Shown: positions 8,615 through 18,654 of the stretch, piece by piece | Position numbering within the stretch: position 1 is the first letter of the stretch | Layout of the letters: every line of letters starts with the position of its first letter | Source: Pseudomonas atagonensis | Lineage (GTDB): Bacteria > Pseudomonadota > Gammaproteobacteria > Pseudomonadales > Pseudomonadaceae | Assembly (NCBI RefSeq): GCF_011369485.1 | Contig: NZ_VXCA01000012.1 | Span: 227,821-291,820 of the forward strand | Length of the DNA: 64,000 nt | Reading direction: 5' to 3' | The notes under the pieces: generated by a model | What the model saw: the letters and a program-made list of their open reading frames with translations, nothing else | Database searches by the model: none | What the model was told of the DNA's origin: nothing | Program-made: the position numbers and the translations under genes

Positions 8615-11089
8615 TCAGGCTTTTTGCTTGGCCGGGCGGTGATCGGCAAAGAAAGGTTTACCGGCCGGAATTCGCTCGGACGCACGCGGCATGTTCACCG
8701 CTTGCGCCTCCTGCGGCTCGACGTACCAGTAGCAATGGCTGACGGCCCGGGTGATGCCGACGTAGGCCAGGCGCAGGATTTCGTCCTTCTGGGCACTGTC
8801 GTAAGGCTCACTGTCACCGGACCTGCCCAATCCGGCCATGCGATAAACCTGATTTTTGTAGGGTGAGCTGGTCAGGTGCTGGCAATCGCCCAACAGGAAC
8901 ACCGCGTCAGCCTGCAGGCCTTTGGCACTGTGATAGGTCAATTGCTTCAGCCTGCGACTGGCATACGGCAAGCTCGAATCAACATTAACTACAGGCTGAA
9001 TATGCTGCTCAATCAACAACTTATCGCTGCTTTTTCGATAAAGCATCAAGATTGAATGGCCTTGTCGGTAGTGCTCCGCCAGACGCTGACCGAGCGCCTG
9101 ATCATCGCGCTCCAGCACATTTACCGGCTGCAGTGGTCTGGATTCACCGCTGGCCTTGGCCTTCTTGCCCGGGATTGCCGGAGCCGCGCGAACGATGTGT
9201 TCAGCGGCGTCGATGATGTGCTGGTGGCTGCGGTAATTGTCGCTGAGCATCACCCGCGTGGTGCTCGGTGACGGAAATTCCTTGTTGAACTCCATGAAGT
9301 AGCTCGGCGAACTGCCGCGCCAACCGTAGATCGATTGCCAGTCATCGCCAACGCACAACAGCGAAGAACGCTGCGCTCCACGACCGATATGCATGGCCGG
9401 CCCACGGCTGCGAATCTCGGCCAGGCTGGCGCGAATCCACGAGACGATCTGCGGCGATACGTCCTGAAACTCATCGATCATCAGGTGCGAAAGCGGCCTC
9501 AGCAGTTCATCGCTGAGCAATTTCAGGTTTTCCGGTGAATGTTCGCTGAACAGCGCAAACATGCGGTTGTAGCTCATGATCGGTGGTTTCTGATCGAGCA
9601 GATGATCCTCGAAGGCGCGCCAAAACAGGCTCAGCGCCTCAAAGAACAACCGATCCGGGTCGTCCTTGGCAAAACTCATGCGCCCGACAGCGTCCGGCAC
9701 ATCCAGCCCGAGATTTTCGATGAAGCCTGCCGCTGCCACGAAACAATCGAGCAAAGGTGCGGAAGCCAGCTCACCTTTAACCTTGTAATCGAAGCCCGGG
9801 CCGGCAGTCGCATCGCCCGCCAATGTCGCAAGCATTCGCTTTGAAGCCTCATAACTATCCAGCCATATCAATGGCTTACGACAGAAAGCTTGAAACAGGG
9901 TGCGCTTTACTGCCCATTCTGCACGCACCGTCAGCTTGGCGTTTGGCCGGCAGACCTGCGGGTTCTCCCTTGAATCGAACCCCAGAACGACCCAGGCATC
10001 GAGGCTGGGAATGTAACCGTGGCAATGGAATCTCGAGCCGTTTATTTCAAACGTCTGGCGATTGGACTCGATGCCTTTGATTGGCCAGGCACCGGCGCGG
10101 TACCACAGATCCTCGATCACATCGCACAGTTCTTCATCGCGCTTGGCCGCCAGTTCCGTCACGGCCATGCGTTTTTGCACGTCCGGATGATCGCGCTCCA
10201 GCTCCTTGAGCTGCAGGCCATGACGGGACAACGGCTGGATCAGTTCACGAAAACGTGGATTGTCGTTGAACAACCGGTGGTAACAGGCATTGAGTTGCTG
10301 GCGTTGAGCGTCGTTGATGCGCAGGTCAAACGGATTGCTGTCCACTTCCTCATCGACGCCTTGCGGGCGCAGGCTCAGGTTTTCGAACGCCTGCAAGCGT
10401 TCGAAGCCCGGCAGACTGCGCACCATCGGCAAAATGCGCGAATGGAAGGTGCGCACCAGGTCCCGTGCGGTTTTCTGCTCCAGGTTCTGCCCCCAGAGGC
10501 CGAACAGTTGGATCAGCTTATTGATGAAGTCCTTGCGCGATTCGCGGGTGAACGTCACGACCGTCATCGAGTTCAGTTCGAAGCCCAGGTAGTGAGTCAG
10601 CAGCAGAATACGCAACACGAGCGTGGTGGACTTGCCCGCACCGGCCCCGGCGACCACGGAAGTTGACGGCGTCTCGCTAAAAATCATCTTCCACTGTGCG
10701 GTGCTTGGCTGCGCATGGGCCGGCAGCAAGCGAGCGACATCGGCCTTCATGCGCTTCTTCAAGTCGGCTGTCAGCGGCAGCCGCCAGTCGTCAAACAAAT
10801 GATTATCCACGCTGGGTGGACGGTGTTCGGTACTGCGGCTGTCGCGGATCAACAGCACTTGCCGACCTTCTTCCAGCCCTTCGAGCTTGCCTTCCTTGAA
10901 GCCATATTCAACGCCAGCGGTGTGCCCGCTGCGAAAGCCGTCAGCCTGCCCGTGCAACCAAGACGCACGGTGCTGTGCGCGCAGACGGGTCAGGCCATGG
11001 CCAAAAAAACGCGCGGCCAGGCGCTTGAACCACGGCATCTCGGCCAGGGGGCGAAGTTCGGGAGGAAGATCGGGGGTGTGTTGCGCCAC
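8615..11089 (-). CDS. UvrD/Rep-family superfamily 1 DNA helicase
   Basis: ATP-dependent 3'-5' DNA helicase-like protein of 824 residues. SF1 motifs appear in order: a QW motif (STAQWKMIF), Walker A AGAGAGKST (~147-155), Ia (TVVTFTRESRKDF), Walker B DEFQD, motif III (DDWQSIYGWRGS), IV (NYRSHQHI), V (TYHSAKGLQADAVFLLGD) and VI (YVGITRA). The N-terminal ~120 residues before Walker A resemble the extended N-terminus of helicase IV-type proteins more than UvrD. The start is GTG with GGAG nine bases upstream. It stands alone between two terminated units. A role in repair or recombination is inferred from family only. Confidence 0.88.
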   Translation of the reverse strand: MAQHTPDLPPELRPLAEMPWFKRLAARFFGHGLTRLRAQHRASWLHGQADGFRSGHTAGVEYGFKEGKLEGLEEGRQVLLIRDSRSTEHRPPSVDNHLFDDWRLPLTADLKKRMKADVARLLPAHAQPSTAQWKMIFSETPSTSVVAGAGAGKSTTLVLRILLLTHYLGFELNSMTVVTFTRESRKDFINKLIQLFGLWGQNLEQKTARDLVRTFHSRILPMVRSLPGFERLQAFENLSLRPQGVDEEVDSNPFDLRINDAQRQQLNACYHRLFNDNPRFRELIQPLSRHGLQLKELERDHPDVQKRMAVTELAAKRDEELCDVIEDLWYRAGAWPIKGIESNRQTFEINGSRFHCHGYIPSLDAWVVLGFDSRENPQVCRPNAKLTVRAEWAVKRTLFQAFCRKPLIWLDSYEASKRMLATLAGDATAGPGFDYKVKGELASAPLLDCFVAAAGFIENLGLDVPDAVGRMSFAKDDPDRLFFEALSLFWRAFEDHLLDQKPPIMSYNRMFALFSEHSPENLKLLSDELLRPLSHLMIDEFQDVSPQIVSWIRASLAEIRSRGPAMHIGRGAQRSSLLCVGDDWQSIYGWRGSSPSYFMEFNKEFPSPSTTRVMLSDNYRSHQHIIDAAEHIVRAAPAIPGKKAKASGESRPLQPVNVLERDDQALGQRLAEHYRQGHSILMLYRKSSDKLLIEQHIQPVVNVDSSLPYASRRLKQLTYHSAKGLQADAVFLLGDCQHLTSSPYKNQVYRMAGLGRSGDSEPYDSAQKDEILRLAYVGITRAVSHCYWYVEPQEAQAVNMPRASERIPAGKPFFADHRPAKQKA

Positions 11090-11367
11090 GCTGACGGACT
11101 CCAGGGTGTGAGGCTGTTGCGGCTATGGTGTCTGCATTTGCGCTGGAGTTCTAGCGAAATGCTTACAGGTCATTGGTTTAGGCGATGAATTGAAGGTGAG
11201 ATGAGACCGTTTCGAGCACTTTTCACATCAATGGATTCGATGAGAATGCAGCACTTTTTACGCTTTTTCTTGATTGTTGACTGATAGATGATGCTCGTCA
11301 TCAACCAACGGTCTCGCTTCGTGGCTCTGGCGTTGCGCCCCATGACGAACCTTTTCAGGAGACGATC

Positions 11368-12063
11368 ATGCTTGAACTCAGACCCTTCAGCACGCTGGGC
11401 GGTGCCCATCACGGCTGGCTGGATGCCCATCATCACTTTTCGTTCGCCGAGTATTACGACCCGCAACGCATGAACTGGGGCAACCTGCGCGTGTGGAACG
11501 ATGACGTGATCGCTGCCGGCACGGGTTTTGCGCAACACCCGCACCGTGACATGGAGATCATCACTTACGTGCGTGAAGGTGCGATTACTCACCAGGACAA
11601 CCTTGGTAACAAGGGCCGAACTGAAGCGGGTGACGTGCAGGTGATGAGCGCCGGCAGCGGCATCGCTCACAGTGAATACAACCTGGAAGCGACTGACACC
11701 AAGATCTTCCAGATCTGGATTCTGCCCACCGAAACCGGCGCACCGCCGTCGTGGGGTGCCAAGCCCTTCCCGAATGGCCAGCGCGAAGGGTTTGTAACGC
11801 TTGCCAGCGGCAAGGACGGTGATGATCAAAGTCTGCGGATTCGTGCGGATGCGCGGCTGGTTGCAGCCAATATCAAGGCTGGGGAAACAGCGGAATATCG
11901 CCTCGATGAAGGGCGTCGGGCGTATCTGGTGCCAGCGACCGGTGTGATTGAAGTCAACGGCTTGCGCGCCAATGCTCGAGACGGCGTCGCGGTGGCGCAT
12001 GAGCACGTGCTGACAGTCACAGCGATTGAGGACAGTGAGATCGTGTTGGTCGATCTGGCGTAA
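11368..12063 (+). CDS. Pirin family protein
   Basis: Bicupin pirin-like protein of 231 residues. Metal-ligand positions His57, His59 (QHPHRDMEI), His101 and Glu103 (GIAHSEYN) are all present, numbering close to that of characterised pirins. Members act as quercetin dioxygenases or redox-sensing regulators; which applies cannot be told here. AGGAGA lies 6 bases before the ATG. It is monocistronic and ends at a strong hairpin shared with pgm. The gap upstream to the helicase (11090-11367) is otherwise empty and should hold both promoters. Confidence 0.92.
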   Translation: MLELRPFSTLGGAHHGWLDAHHHFSFAEYYDPQRMNWGNLRVWNDDVIAAGTGFAQHPHRDMEIITYVREGAITHQDNLGNKGRTEAGDVQVMSAGSGIAHSEYNLEATDTKIFQIWILPTETGAPPSWGAKPFPNGQREGFVTLASGKDGDDQSLRIRADARLVAANIKAGETAEYRLDEGRRAYLVPATGVIEVNGLRANARDGVAVAHEHVLTVTAIEDSEIVLVDLA

Positions 12064-12072
12064 ATCGCGGAC

Positions 12073-12107
12073 AAAAAAAGGGTGACCTTGGTGGTCACCC
12101 TTTTTTT
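12073..12107 (+). terminator. Bidirectional terminator between pirin and pgm
   Basis: Stem GGGTGACC / GGTCACCC with a 5-base loop, seven A before and seven T after, so it works on both strands for the convergent pirin and pgm genes. Confidence 0.93.
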
Positions 12108-12147
12108 GTGCTTGAAAATTTACAGCGATCAATTTTTCAAAGCAGCA

Positions 12148-13794
12148 TCACTTGGTCGAAATCGCACCATCCACCAGGGTTTGCGCTTCGGCCACCAATT
12201 GTTTGAGGTGGTCGTCGCTGATGAAGCTTTCGGCGTAGATCTTGTAGATGTCTTCGGTGCCCGACGGACGCGCCGCGAACCAGCCGTTTTCGGTCATCAC
12301 TTTCAAACCGCCAATGGCCTGGTCGTTGCCCGGCGCCTTGCTGAGAATGCTCTGGATCTTCTCGCCTGCCAGCTCGGTCGAGGTGACCTGCTCCGGCGAC
12401 AGCTTGCTCAGCAGTGCTTTCTGCTCAGGGTTGGCCTTGGCATCGACACGTACCGAGAACGGCTCGCCCAGTTCATCGGTGAGTGCGCGGTAAGCCTGGC
12501 TCGGATCACGGCCGGTACGCGCAGTCATTTCCGCCGCCAGCAGCGCAGGGATCAGACCATCCTTGTCGGTGCTCCAGACGCCGCCGTCCTTGCGCAGGAA
12601 CGATGCACCGGCGCTCTCCTCGCCACCAAAACCCAGCGAGCCGTCAAACAAGCCGTCCGCAAACCATTTGAAACCGACCGGCACTTCGTACAGGCGACGG
12701 TTGAGGCGCTTGGCCACGCGATCGATCAATCCGCTGCTGACCACGGTTTTACCCACGGCGGCATCGGCGCGCCATTGCGGGCGATTCTGGAACAGATAGT
12801 CAATGGCAACGGCCAGATAGTTGTTCGGTGCCAGCAGGCCGCCGGATGGCGTAACGATGCCATGACGGTCGTGGTCAGGATCGCAGGCGAACGCCACATC
12901 GAATCGCTCTTTCAGACCGATCAGCCCCTGCATTGCGTGGCTGGACGATGGGTCCATGCGGATCTGGCCATCCCAGTCGACAGTCATGAAACGGAACGTC
13001 GAATCGACTTGCTTGTTGACCACTTCCAGGTCCAGACGATAGTGCTCGGCAATTGCCGACCAGTAGCGCACGCCAGCGCCGCCCAACGGGTCAACGCCCA
13101 GACGCAGCTTGGCGCCACGAATGGCGTCAAAGTCGATCACGTTGATCAGGTCGGCAACATAAGTGTTGAGGTAGTCGTGGCGGTGAGTGGTACTCGCCTT
13201 CAGCGCCTGCTCGTAACTGACGCGCTTCACGCCCGCGAGTTTATTGGTCAGCAGTTCGTTGGCCTTGGCTTCGATCCACTTGGTGATGTGGGTGTCGGCC
13301 GGGCCGCCGTTGGTTGGGTTGTACTTGTAACCACCGCTTTGCGGTGGATTGTGCGACGGCGTGATGACGATACCGTCGGCCAGGCCAGAGGTGCGGCCAC
13401 GGTTGTAGCAGAGAATTGCGTGGGACACCGCAGGCGTCGGCGTGTATTCGTCGCCCTCGGCAATCATCACGGTGACACCGTTGGCCGCCAGCACTTCCAG
13501 CGCGCTCGCGCCAGCCGGAGTCGACAATGCGTGGGTGTCGATGCCCACGAACAGCGGGCCGTTGATGCCCTGCTCTTCGCGGTACAGGCAGATGGCCTGA
13601 CTGATTGCCAGCACGTGCCACTCGTTGAAACTCAAGTCGAAGGAGCTGCCACGGTGCCCGGAGGTGCCGAACGCCACTCGTTGAGTGGAAATCGAAGCGT
13701 CAGGCTGGCCGGTGTAATAAGCCGTTACCAGTCGCGGGATGTCGACCAACAACTCTGCCGGTGCCGGTTTGCCCGCAAAAGGACTGAGTGTCAT
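12148..13794 (-). CDS. pgm: Phosphoglucomutase (alpha-D-glucose-specific)
   Basis: Interconverts glucose 1-phosphate and glucose 6-phosphate in the cytoplasm, feeding UDP-glucose, trehalose and glycogen synthesis. The 548-residue length is normal for the Pgm type. Visible motifs are the phosphoserine loop TPSHNPP (Ser147), metal-binding DPDHDRHG, sugar-binding [10 protein letters not shown] and phosphate-binding [12 protein letters not shown]. It is a single-gene unit ending at a shared terminator, and the divergent or adjacent genes are unrelated. Confidence 0.96.
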   Translation of the reverse strand: MTLSPFAGKPAPAELLVDIPRLVTAYYTGQPDASISTQRVAFGTSGHRGSSFDLSFNEWHVLAISQAICLYREEQGINGPLFVGIDTHALSTPAGASALEVLAANGVTVMIAEGDEYTPTPAVSHAILCYNRGRTSGLADGIVITPSHNPPQSGGYKYNPTNGGPADTHITKWIEAKANELLTNKLAGVKRVSYEQALKASTTHRHDYLNTYVADLINVIDFDAIRGAKLRLGVDPLGGAGVRYWSAIAEHYRLDLEVVNKQVDSTFRFMTVDWDGQIRMDPSSSHAMQGLIGLKERFDVAFACDPDHDRHGIVTPSGGLLAPNNYLAVAIDYLFQNRPQWRADAAVGKTVVSSGLIDRVAKRLNRRLYEVPVGFKWFADGLFDGSLGFGGEESAGASFLRKDGGVWSTDKDGLIPALLAAEMTARTGRDPSQAYRALTDELGEPFSVRVDAKANPEQKALLSKLSPEQVTSTELAGEKIQSILSKAPGNDQAIGGLKVMTENGWFAARPSGTEDIYKIYAESFISDDHLKQLVAEAQTLVDGAISTK

Positions 13795-13898
13795 GCAAAA
13801 CCTCTGAAATAGAGTGGTTCGAGAATTACAGCGCAGTTTACTGGCAGTTCGACCACAACGCGACGGGATCGATCCGACACTCGTTAACAGACGGTGAA

Positions 13899-15299
13899 CT
13901 AGTCGCCAGGCGCCAGGCGCAGCGCGTCGCCCAGCAGCCCGGCAACCGCTGCCAGCGTGTGAACGCCGTGCCCAACGGCACTCAAACGCAAGTGGTGCAT
14001 ATGCAGACCCTGCAAACTGAACAACTCTCCCGGGGCAATCACCACCTGCTGCTTGAGCAGATCACGAAACACCTGCCCCATATCGACTGCACGCAATGAG
14101 CGGATCCACACGGTGGCGCCGCCCTGCGGCTCGACAATCTGCACGGCGTCGCCCAGCCGTTGATTCAACAACTGCACCAAATGCGTCCGGCGCTCTTTGA
14201 GCAAGCGGCGCAAGACATGCAAATGCTGGTCGACCCTTCCGCTGGCGTATAACCGGGCGATGGCTCTCTGACGAATCGGCGACAGGCGGAACGAGCGCAA
14301 TAAAAAGTGGCGTTGCAACTCATTGCGCAACTCTCTCGACAGCACAAATCCGTAGGGCGCTTCGGCACCGATAAACTTCTCGAACGTCGAAAACACCAGC
14401 AAGCGGTCATGATCGAGCAGGTCGCGCAGGCGCTGCCCGGCCACTCGTTCATCGAGTTCGCTGTAACAATCATTCTCCAATACCCAAGTACCGTGCCGGG
14501 CGAGCAGTTGGGCAATCGAATGAAGGTTAACCTGTGGAATCACGCTGCCCTGCGGCATGTTCAACGCGGAGGACAGCAGCACCAGCCGCACCGGTTCGGT
14601 TTCAAGCAGGGTTTCCAGTTGCAGTGGATCAAACACACCCTCTGCGCTCAGCGGGATCTCGAGAACCCGCACATCACTGGCTTGCAGCAGTTGCAGGATC
14701 ACCCAGTCACAGGGCGACTCGACAAGAACCGTCGCGTGTCTGAGTTCGAGGACGCAAATCAACACCTCAAGTACACCGCGCAAGTCAGCGCCGATATAAA
14801 CGTCGTCGGCGTGCCAACAATGCGCAGGCGATGTGGTGTAGCGAGCGGCCAGTGCCGTACGCAATTCCAGGTCACCGCAGGGTTGTGCCAGCGGTTGCGT
14901 CGGGCGCGGATACTGACGCAGCAGCACCCGTTCCAGCGTCAACAAGGGGCCTTCCAGTGGATGCAAAGACGCCGGCTCGTCAGCGCTCAGCACACACATG
15001 CCGGGGCGCCGGGCATTGATGTAAAGGGTCTCGAGTAGATCGTCACTGCCGCTGGGCAGTGTTGCGCGGGAGTCCAGCCGGGCGTAATACCCCGATTTCG
15101 CCACCGAGTAGACCCGCCCTTCTTTTTCCAGCAGCGAATAGGCGTACTGAATGGTTGAGATTGATACGCTCAGGCGCACGGACAGTTGTCGCAACGAGGG
15201 CAAACGCGCATCGGCATCACCTTCCGGCTCGTTGATCAACTGCTGCAAATAACGGTAAACCGCCTGATAGGCAAAATCGGATTCGCGCGCTGCCTTCAT
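13899..15299 (-). CDS. MocR/GntR-type PLP-dependent transcriptional regulator
   Basis: Fusion of an N-terminal GntR winged helix-turn-helix (about residues 10-80: [29 protein letters not shown]) to a fold-type I aminotransferase domain. The PLP-lysine is kept in [10 protein letters not shown] and the domain ends with an R-L-S segment ([11 protein letters not shown]). 466 residues from the ATG at 15299; the frame is open to 15401, which would overlap the gene upstream. It lies 52 bp after the unrecognised gene at 15352 in the same direction, so both are probably co-transcribed. MocR proteins usually control a PLP- or amine-linked gene nearby; no obvious target is present except that partner. 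Confidence 0.88.
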   Translation of the reverse strand: MKAARESDFAYQAVYRYLQQLINEPEGDADARLPSLRQLSVRLSVSISTIQYAYSLLEKEGRVYSVAKSGYYARLDSRATLPSGSDDLLETLYINARRPGMCVLSADEPASLHPLEGPLLTLERVLLRQYPRPTQPLAQPCGDLELRTALAARYTTSPAHCWHADDVYIGADLRGVLEVLICVLELRHATVLVESPCDWVILQLLQASDVRVLEIPLSAEGVFDPLQLETLLETEPVRLVLLSSALNMPQGSVIPQVNLHSIAQLLARHGTWVLENDCYSELDERVAGQRLRDLLDHDRLLVFSTFEKFIGAEAPYGFVLSRELRNELQRHFLLRSFRLSPIRQRAIARLYASGRVDQHLHVLRRLLKERRTHLVQLLNQRLGDAVQIVEPQGGATVWIRSLRAVDMGQVFRDLLKQQVVIAPGELFSLQGLHMHHLRLSAVGHGVHTLAAVAGLLGDALRLAPGD

Positions 15300-15351
15300 G
15301 TACGAAAACCCGTCCTGTACAGCCCCACGCTTGCAAGGAACACGCTCACGT

Positions 15352-16815
15352 TCAACCTTCCGCAGAGCGGTCGCACAACGTTCCTTCGTCTGCGCTTTCA
15401 CTAGCCTCGACGTTCTCCTGAGTATTTTCGAGAGACGCGCAGACAGGCTCCATGGCGTACAACCGGCAGATCAGATTGATCGGCAATCCGCTGACGTCGA
15501 TCATCCACTTCAATACCTGCTCAGGTGCGTGCAGCCCTTGCATGGCACGGTGCAGGTCTGGCAACGCCACCAGCATGCCGGGGTGGCACTGACGAAGAAA
15601 ACGTTCGAGCCCTTCACCGCTCCTGGTAAACGGCGTGAACAGCAGACACACCAGTTGCATTTCGCCCAGACCAAAGGTTTTCTGCAGCCAGACGGCCGCC
15701 AGCTCGCGCTGCAGTTCACAGGCTTGCGCGCTGTCCAGTGCCGCTTCAAATTGCTGGCAGACCGGCTCGGGAACCAGGCTGCGACGCATGCTGATCAGCA
15801 GACCTTGAAGGCTTTGGGTGAAGCCATCGCGGTAATCACCGCCGGCAATGAATTGTTTCTGCAAGCCGTGAAGGTGCGCGGTAATCAGCGGATCGACATG
15901 CTCACTGCCCTCCTGATAACGCGCCGACTCGTCCAGCTGGAACCCGAGGAACTCGGTCAACAGCGGCCAGCGCTCCTCTAAATTGCCGACAAGCAGGTCG
16001 TTTATATCGACGTAACCGGTGCGTCTGCACGCTTCAAACTGGCCTTCCGGGCGCCAGAGTGTCTGTTCGCTGGCTGGATAAATTTCCCGATAATAGTTTC
16101 CGCCCAGACCGTCGAGAATGGCAAATAACGACTCGAACCCGGCGAAATTGGCTGGCAACGTGCCGATTCCGGCTTTTTGAACCGCACGATCCAGTCCTTC
16201 CAGAAACTGCTTCTGGCGGCGCACTGGCTCACTGCCGACCAATGCGTCCACGCCGTTGTTCCATCGGGCAATCTGGCCGTAAAACTCGGCCGTTGCCAGA
16301 TACTCCTCATCCCACAGCTCCAGCGCTTCGTTGTGAGTGCGTCGGTGCCCAATCATCAGCAGACTGATCGGCGTGGTCGCACTGCCCTCTTCGCTGATTG
16401 GCAACTGATGGTCGAAAGGCATGACCTGTCGATGATCGACCATCAGCACCTCGACGCGCGGGTCGTCGTAGAGGAACAGCGCGCCGAAGCTGCGATGCAT
16501 GCATTGCATCGCAGCAGCGCTGGTGCCATTGCGCCGCAATGTGGCAACGCGCAACTGGAAAGTGGCTGGAGACCGGGACGCCAGGCTCAACTGGGCGGCG
16601 CGCAGCAATGCCAGGTTGTAACAGCTGTCTCGCGTCCCTGACTGGATCACCAGAACCTTGAAGTCACTGATGCGATCGGATCCGCCCGCCGCCACGGTCA
16701 ATCGCTGGATCAGCAATTGCAACGCTGTGCGTTCGGCACGGGAGAAATAACTCAGCAAGCGCTGCAGAACTTGCTGGTAGACATAATTCATTGCCTGATC
16801 GTGAATTGCGCTCAT
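15352..16815 (-). CDS. Unrecognised 487-residue protein upstream of MocR
   Basis: I do not recognise a family. The product is soluble, with no signal peptide or clear membrane segment. The N-terminal part (MSAIHDQAMNYVYQQVLQRLLSYF) looks helical, a middle region has short beta-like stretches (KVLVIQSGTRDSCYNLALLRAAQL, VEVLMVDHRQ), and residues ~200-400 are rich in helices. The C-terminal tail is acidic and low in complexity. I chose ATG 16815 over the open start at 16911 because the extra 32 residues look like translated AT-rich spacer; no strong RBS is visible for either. It probably shares a transcript with the MocR gene. Confidence 0.6.
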   Translation of the reverse strand: MSAIHDQAMNYVYQQVLQRLLSYFSRAERTALQLLIQRLTVAAGGSDRISDFKVLVIQSGTRDSCYNLALLRAAQLSLASRSPATFQLRVATLRRNGTSAAAMQCMHRSFGALFLYDDPRVEVLMVDHRQVMPFDHQLPISEEGSATTPISLLMIGHRRTHNEALELWDEEYLATAEFYGQIARWNNGVDALVGSEPVRRQKQFLEGLDRAVQKAGIGTLPANFAGFESLFAILDGLGGNYYREIYPASEQTLWRPEGQFEACRRTGYVDINDLLVGNLEERWPLLTEFLGFQLDESARYQEGSEHVDPLITAHLHGLQKQFIAGGDYRDGFTQSLQGLLISMRRSLVPEPVCQQFEAALDSAQACELQRELAAVWLQKTFGLGEMQLVCLLFTPFTRSGEGLERFLRQCHPGMLVALPDLHRAMQGLHAPEQVLKWMIDVSGLPINLICRLYAMEPVCASLENTQENVEASESADEGTLCDRSAEG

Positions 16816-17320
16816 CGTGACATTACCCGATATAAAAGTGTTCGAACGCGCAGCTGCATTCGAGCCACACGACAATTGTTCGATAATTAATAGGTACTTG
16901 AATCCTAGCACTTACGCTTCAGTAGTTATTTGAAACACATGGGCCGGTTATTTTTGAAAGCAGACAAATATCTTTCGTAAGTCATTGCCAGTATTGAGTA
17001 TTTTTCGAAGGAGAAAATTCCTAGGAAATTTCCGACAATACCTTGCACAGAATGAGTACAAGAAAAACAGAAGCAGTTTCGGAAGCGCCCTACAAGTCTT
17101 AAACAGAAAGCATCGTGGCAATCAGACACATATGCACGTGAACACGCAGGGCAATAAGAATGCACAGCCATAGCTCATTCCTTGAGATGAAAGTAGTCAT
17201 TCAATTATCAGGGCTTACAGGGCGATTAGAAGATACAGATCGAGAGCAAAAACCGGTTCAGTTTTCGAACGGTTTCGGGCACAAGGGCTCCGGAAGGTCT
17301 CGTGTGTTGCGGAGGGGGGA
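16816..17320. other. AT-rich intergenic region
   Basis: About 500 bp clearly lower in GC than the flanking genes. It should contain the minus-strand promoter for the gene at 15352-16815. Short open frames exist on both strands (16985-17173 plus, 16926-17171 minus), but their translations look like random sequence. I see no further structure. Confidence 0.5.
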
Positions 17321-17350
17321 AACAAAAGAGTCCGTGGGGTCACGGACTCT
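17321..17350 (-). terminator. Rho-independent terminator after mexS
   Basis: Inverted repeat AGAGTCCGTG / CACGGACTCT with a 4-base loop, located 12 bp after the mexS stop. Read on the minus strand it is followed by TTTTGTTT. Confidence 0.88.
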
Positions 17351-17361
17351 GATTGGCAGGA

Positions 17362-18384
17362 TTACGCCGGTTCGACTTGAAGAGCGACTCGCTCGCGGCA
17401 TGGGCATTCGTCCATGTAGCGGTGCGCTTCAACGAACTCGCTGAACGGGAAGACACGCGTCTTCAACGGCAGCAGCACACGGTCAGCGGTCAATTGGTTG
17501 ATATCGCGCAGGGCACGTTGCAATGCGACGTGATCCTGGGTGATGCCCAGCTCCGGTTTGCCGGTGAAGTTACCGATGCAGTGCACAAAAAACTGAATGT
17601 TCTTCTGGAACGCCGCGCAAGCCGGAAACGGCGTCTGGTTGCCGCCCTGCAACCCGTACAACACCAGACTGCCGCGCGGTGCGAGCACATCGCCAAGCAG
17701 CGACATCTGCGGGCCACCGAGGCCGTCGAACACGACATCGACGCCACGGTTGTCAGTGATCTTGTTGATCCGCATCAGCAGATCTTCTTCCTCGGTGACG
17801 ATGACTTTTTCGGCGCCCAGCGACAGCAGATACTCACGCTCTTCCGCCGTTTTGGTCGCGGCAATCACTCGCACGCCCAGCGCCTTGCCCAACTGGACGA
17901 AGGACGGCCCGGCGCAATGGCTGGCATCAGTGACCAACGCAAACTGCCCCGGCTTGACCCGTGCCAGATCGGCGTAGGCAAAATAGGCGATCAGCAGTGG
18001 CGTGTAATGCACGCTGGCTTCGATCGGGCTGAGCACACCGGGATAACGGGTCAGCGCCGTGCGTGGCAACACAATCTGCTCGCCATACACGGGGTAGTCG
18101 TTCGGACTCTCGGCCGGAAAACTGGCAACCTTGTCGCCGACCGACAGATCATCCACGCCGTCACCGACAGCGGTGACCACCCCGGCCATCTCGTGACCAA
18201 GGCCCGATGGCAGGCGGGCCTGGGACGACGCCAGGTTTTGACGCCAGAGAATGTCATACCAGCTGATGCCGATCGCTTCGACACGCACCTGCACTTCGCC
18301 AGGACCTGGCTGAGCGGCCGCATGCTCTTCGCATTTGAGCACCTCGGCCGGACCAAACTTGTGAAAACGGATCGTGCGGGACAT
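17362..18384 (-). CDS. mexS: MexS-like zinc-type/quinone oxidoreductase
   Basis: Medium-chain dehydrogenase/reductase of 340 residues, close to the 339 residues of P. aeruginosa MexS. It shows GHEMAGVVTAVGDGV, an NAD(P)-binding region around residues 150-200 and the tail FVEAHRYMDE. It is divergently transcribed from a mexT orthologue, exactly as mexS is, which decides the assignment among generic MDR enzymes. In P. aeruginosa loss of MexS activates MexT, perhaps through accumulation of an electrophile. ATG 18384 has GAGG upstream. A MexT-box-like motif sits 77 bp upstream, so MexT probably controls it. Confidence 0.87.
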   Translation of the reverse strand: MSRTIRFHKFGPAEVLKCEEHAAAQPGPGEVQVRVEAIGISWYDILWRQNLASSQARLPSGLGHEMAGVVTAVGDGVDDLSVGDKVASFPAESPNDYPVYGEQIVLPRTALTRYPGVLSPIEASVHYTPLLIAYFAYADLARVKPGQFALVTDASHCAGPSFVQLGKALGVRVIAATKTAEEREYLLSLGAEKVIVTEEEDLLMRINKITDNRGVDVVFDGLGGPQMSLLGDVLAPRGSLVLYGLQGGNQTPFPACAAFQKNIQFFVHCIGNFTGKPELGITQDHVALQRALRDINQLTADRVLLPLKTRVFPFSEFVEAHRYMDECPCRERVALQVEPA

Positions 18385-18461
18385 CGCAAACCTCGTCAAA
18401 GTAACCTCTAATGCCCTGAACTCTATCTGGGCTTTTAACCCAAGACTATCAGTGGCTATTA

Positions 18462-18485
18462 ATAGTCGACATGCCTGTCATTGAT
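18462..18485 (-). promoter_or_regulatory. Candidate MexT box upstream of mexS
   Basis: On the minus strand the sequence is ATCA, 5 bases, AGGCAT, 4 bases, ACTAT. This fits the reported MexT consensus ATCA-N5-GTCGAT-N4-ACYAT at ATCA, the last two bases of the middle block, and all of ACTAT, with exact spacing. It lies 77 bp before the mexS ATG, nearly the same distance as the similar motif before mexE. Confidence 0.6.
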
Positions 18486-18654
18486 TCCACAGCAAGCGCG
18501 GCATCGGCAAAATCCATGAAAAAACTGCTGCCACCGTCTCAGTAAAGCTGAATTTTCCGGTGCAGAGTACCAGCCTTTCCCCGTAAGATTCATGCCGGCC
18601 ATTGTTCTCATATGGCCGCCCTCGTCAAGCTTGATGACTCTGCCAGGACTCCAG

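Noticed and set aside
11170..12132. 320-codon open frame on the minus strand across the pirin gene
   Set aside because: It is antisense to a clear pirin with intact metal ligands, and its translation looks like shadow sequence.
12082..13812. 576-codon plus-strand open frame opposite pgm
   Set aside because: Antisense shadow of a well-defined phosphoglucomutase.
16926..17171. 81-codon minus-strand ORF in the AT-rich spacer
   Set aside because: No RBS or recognisable motif; Cys-rich translation looks random.
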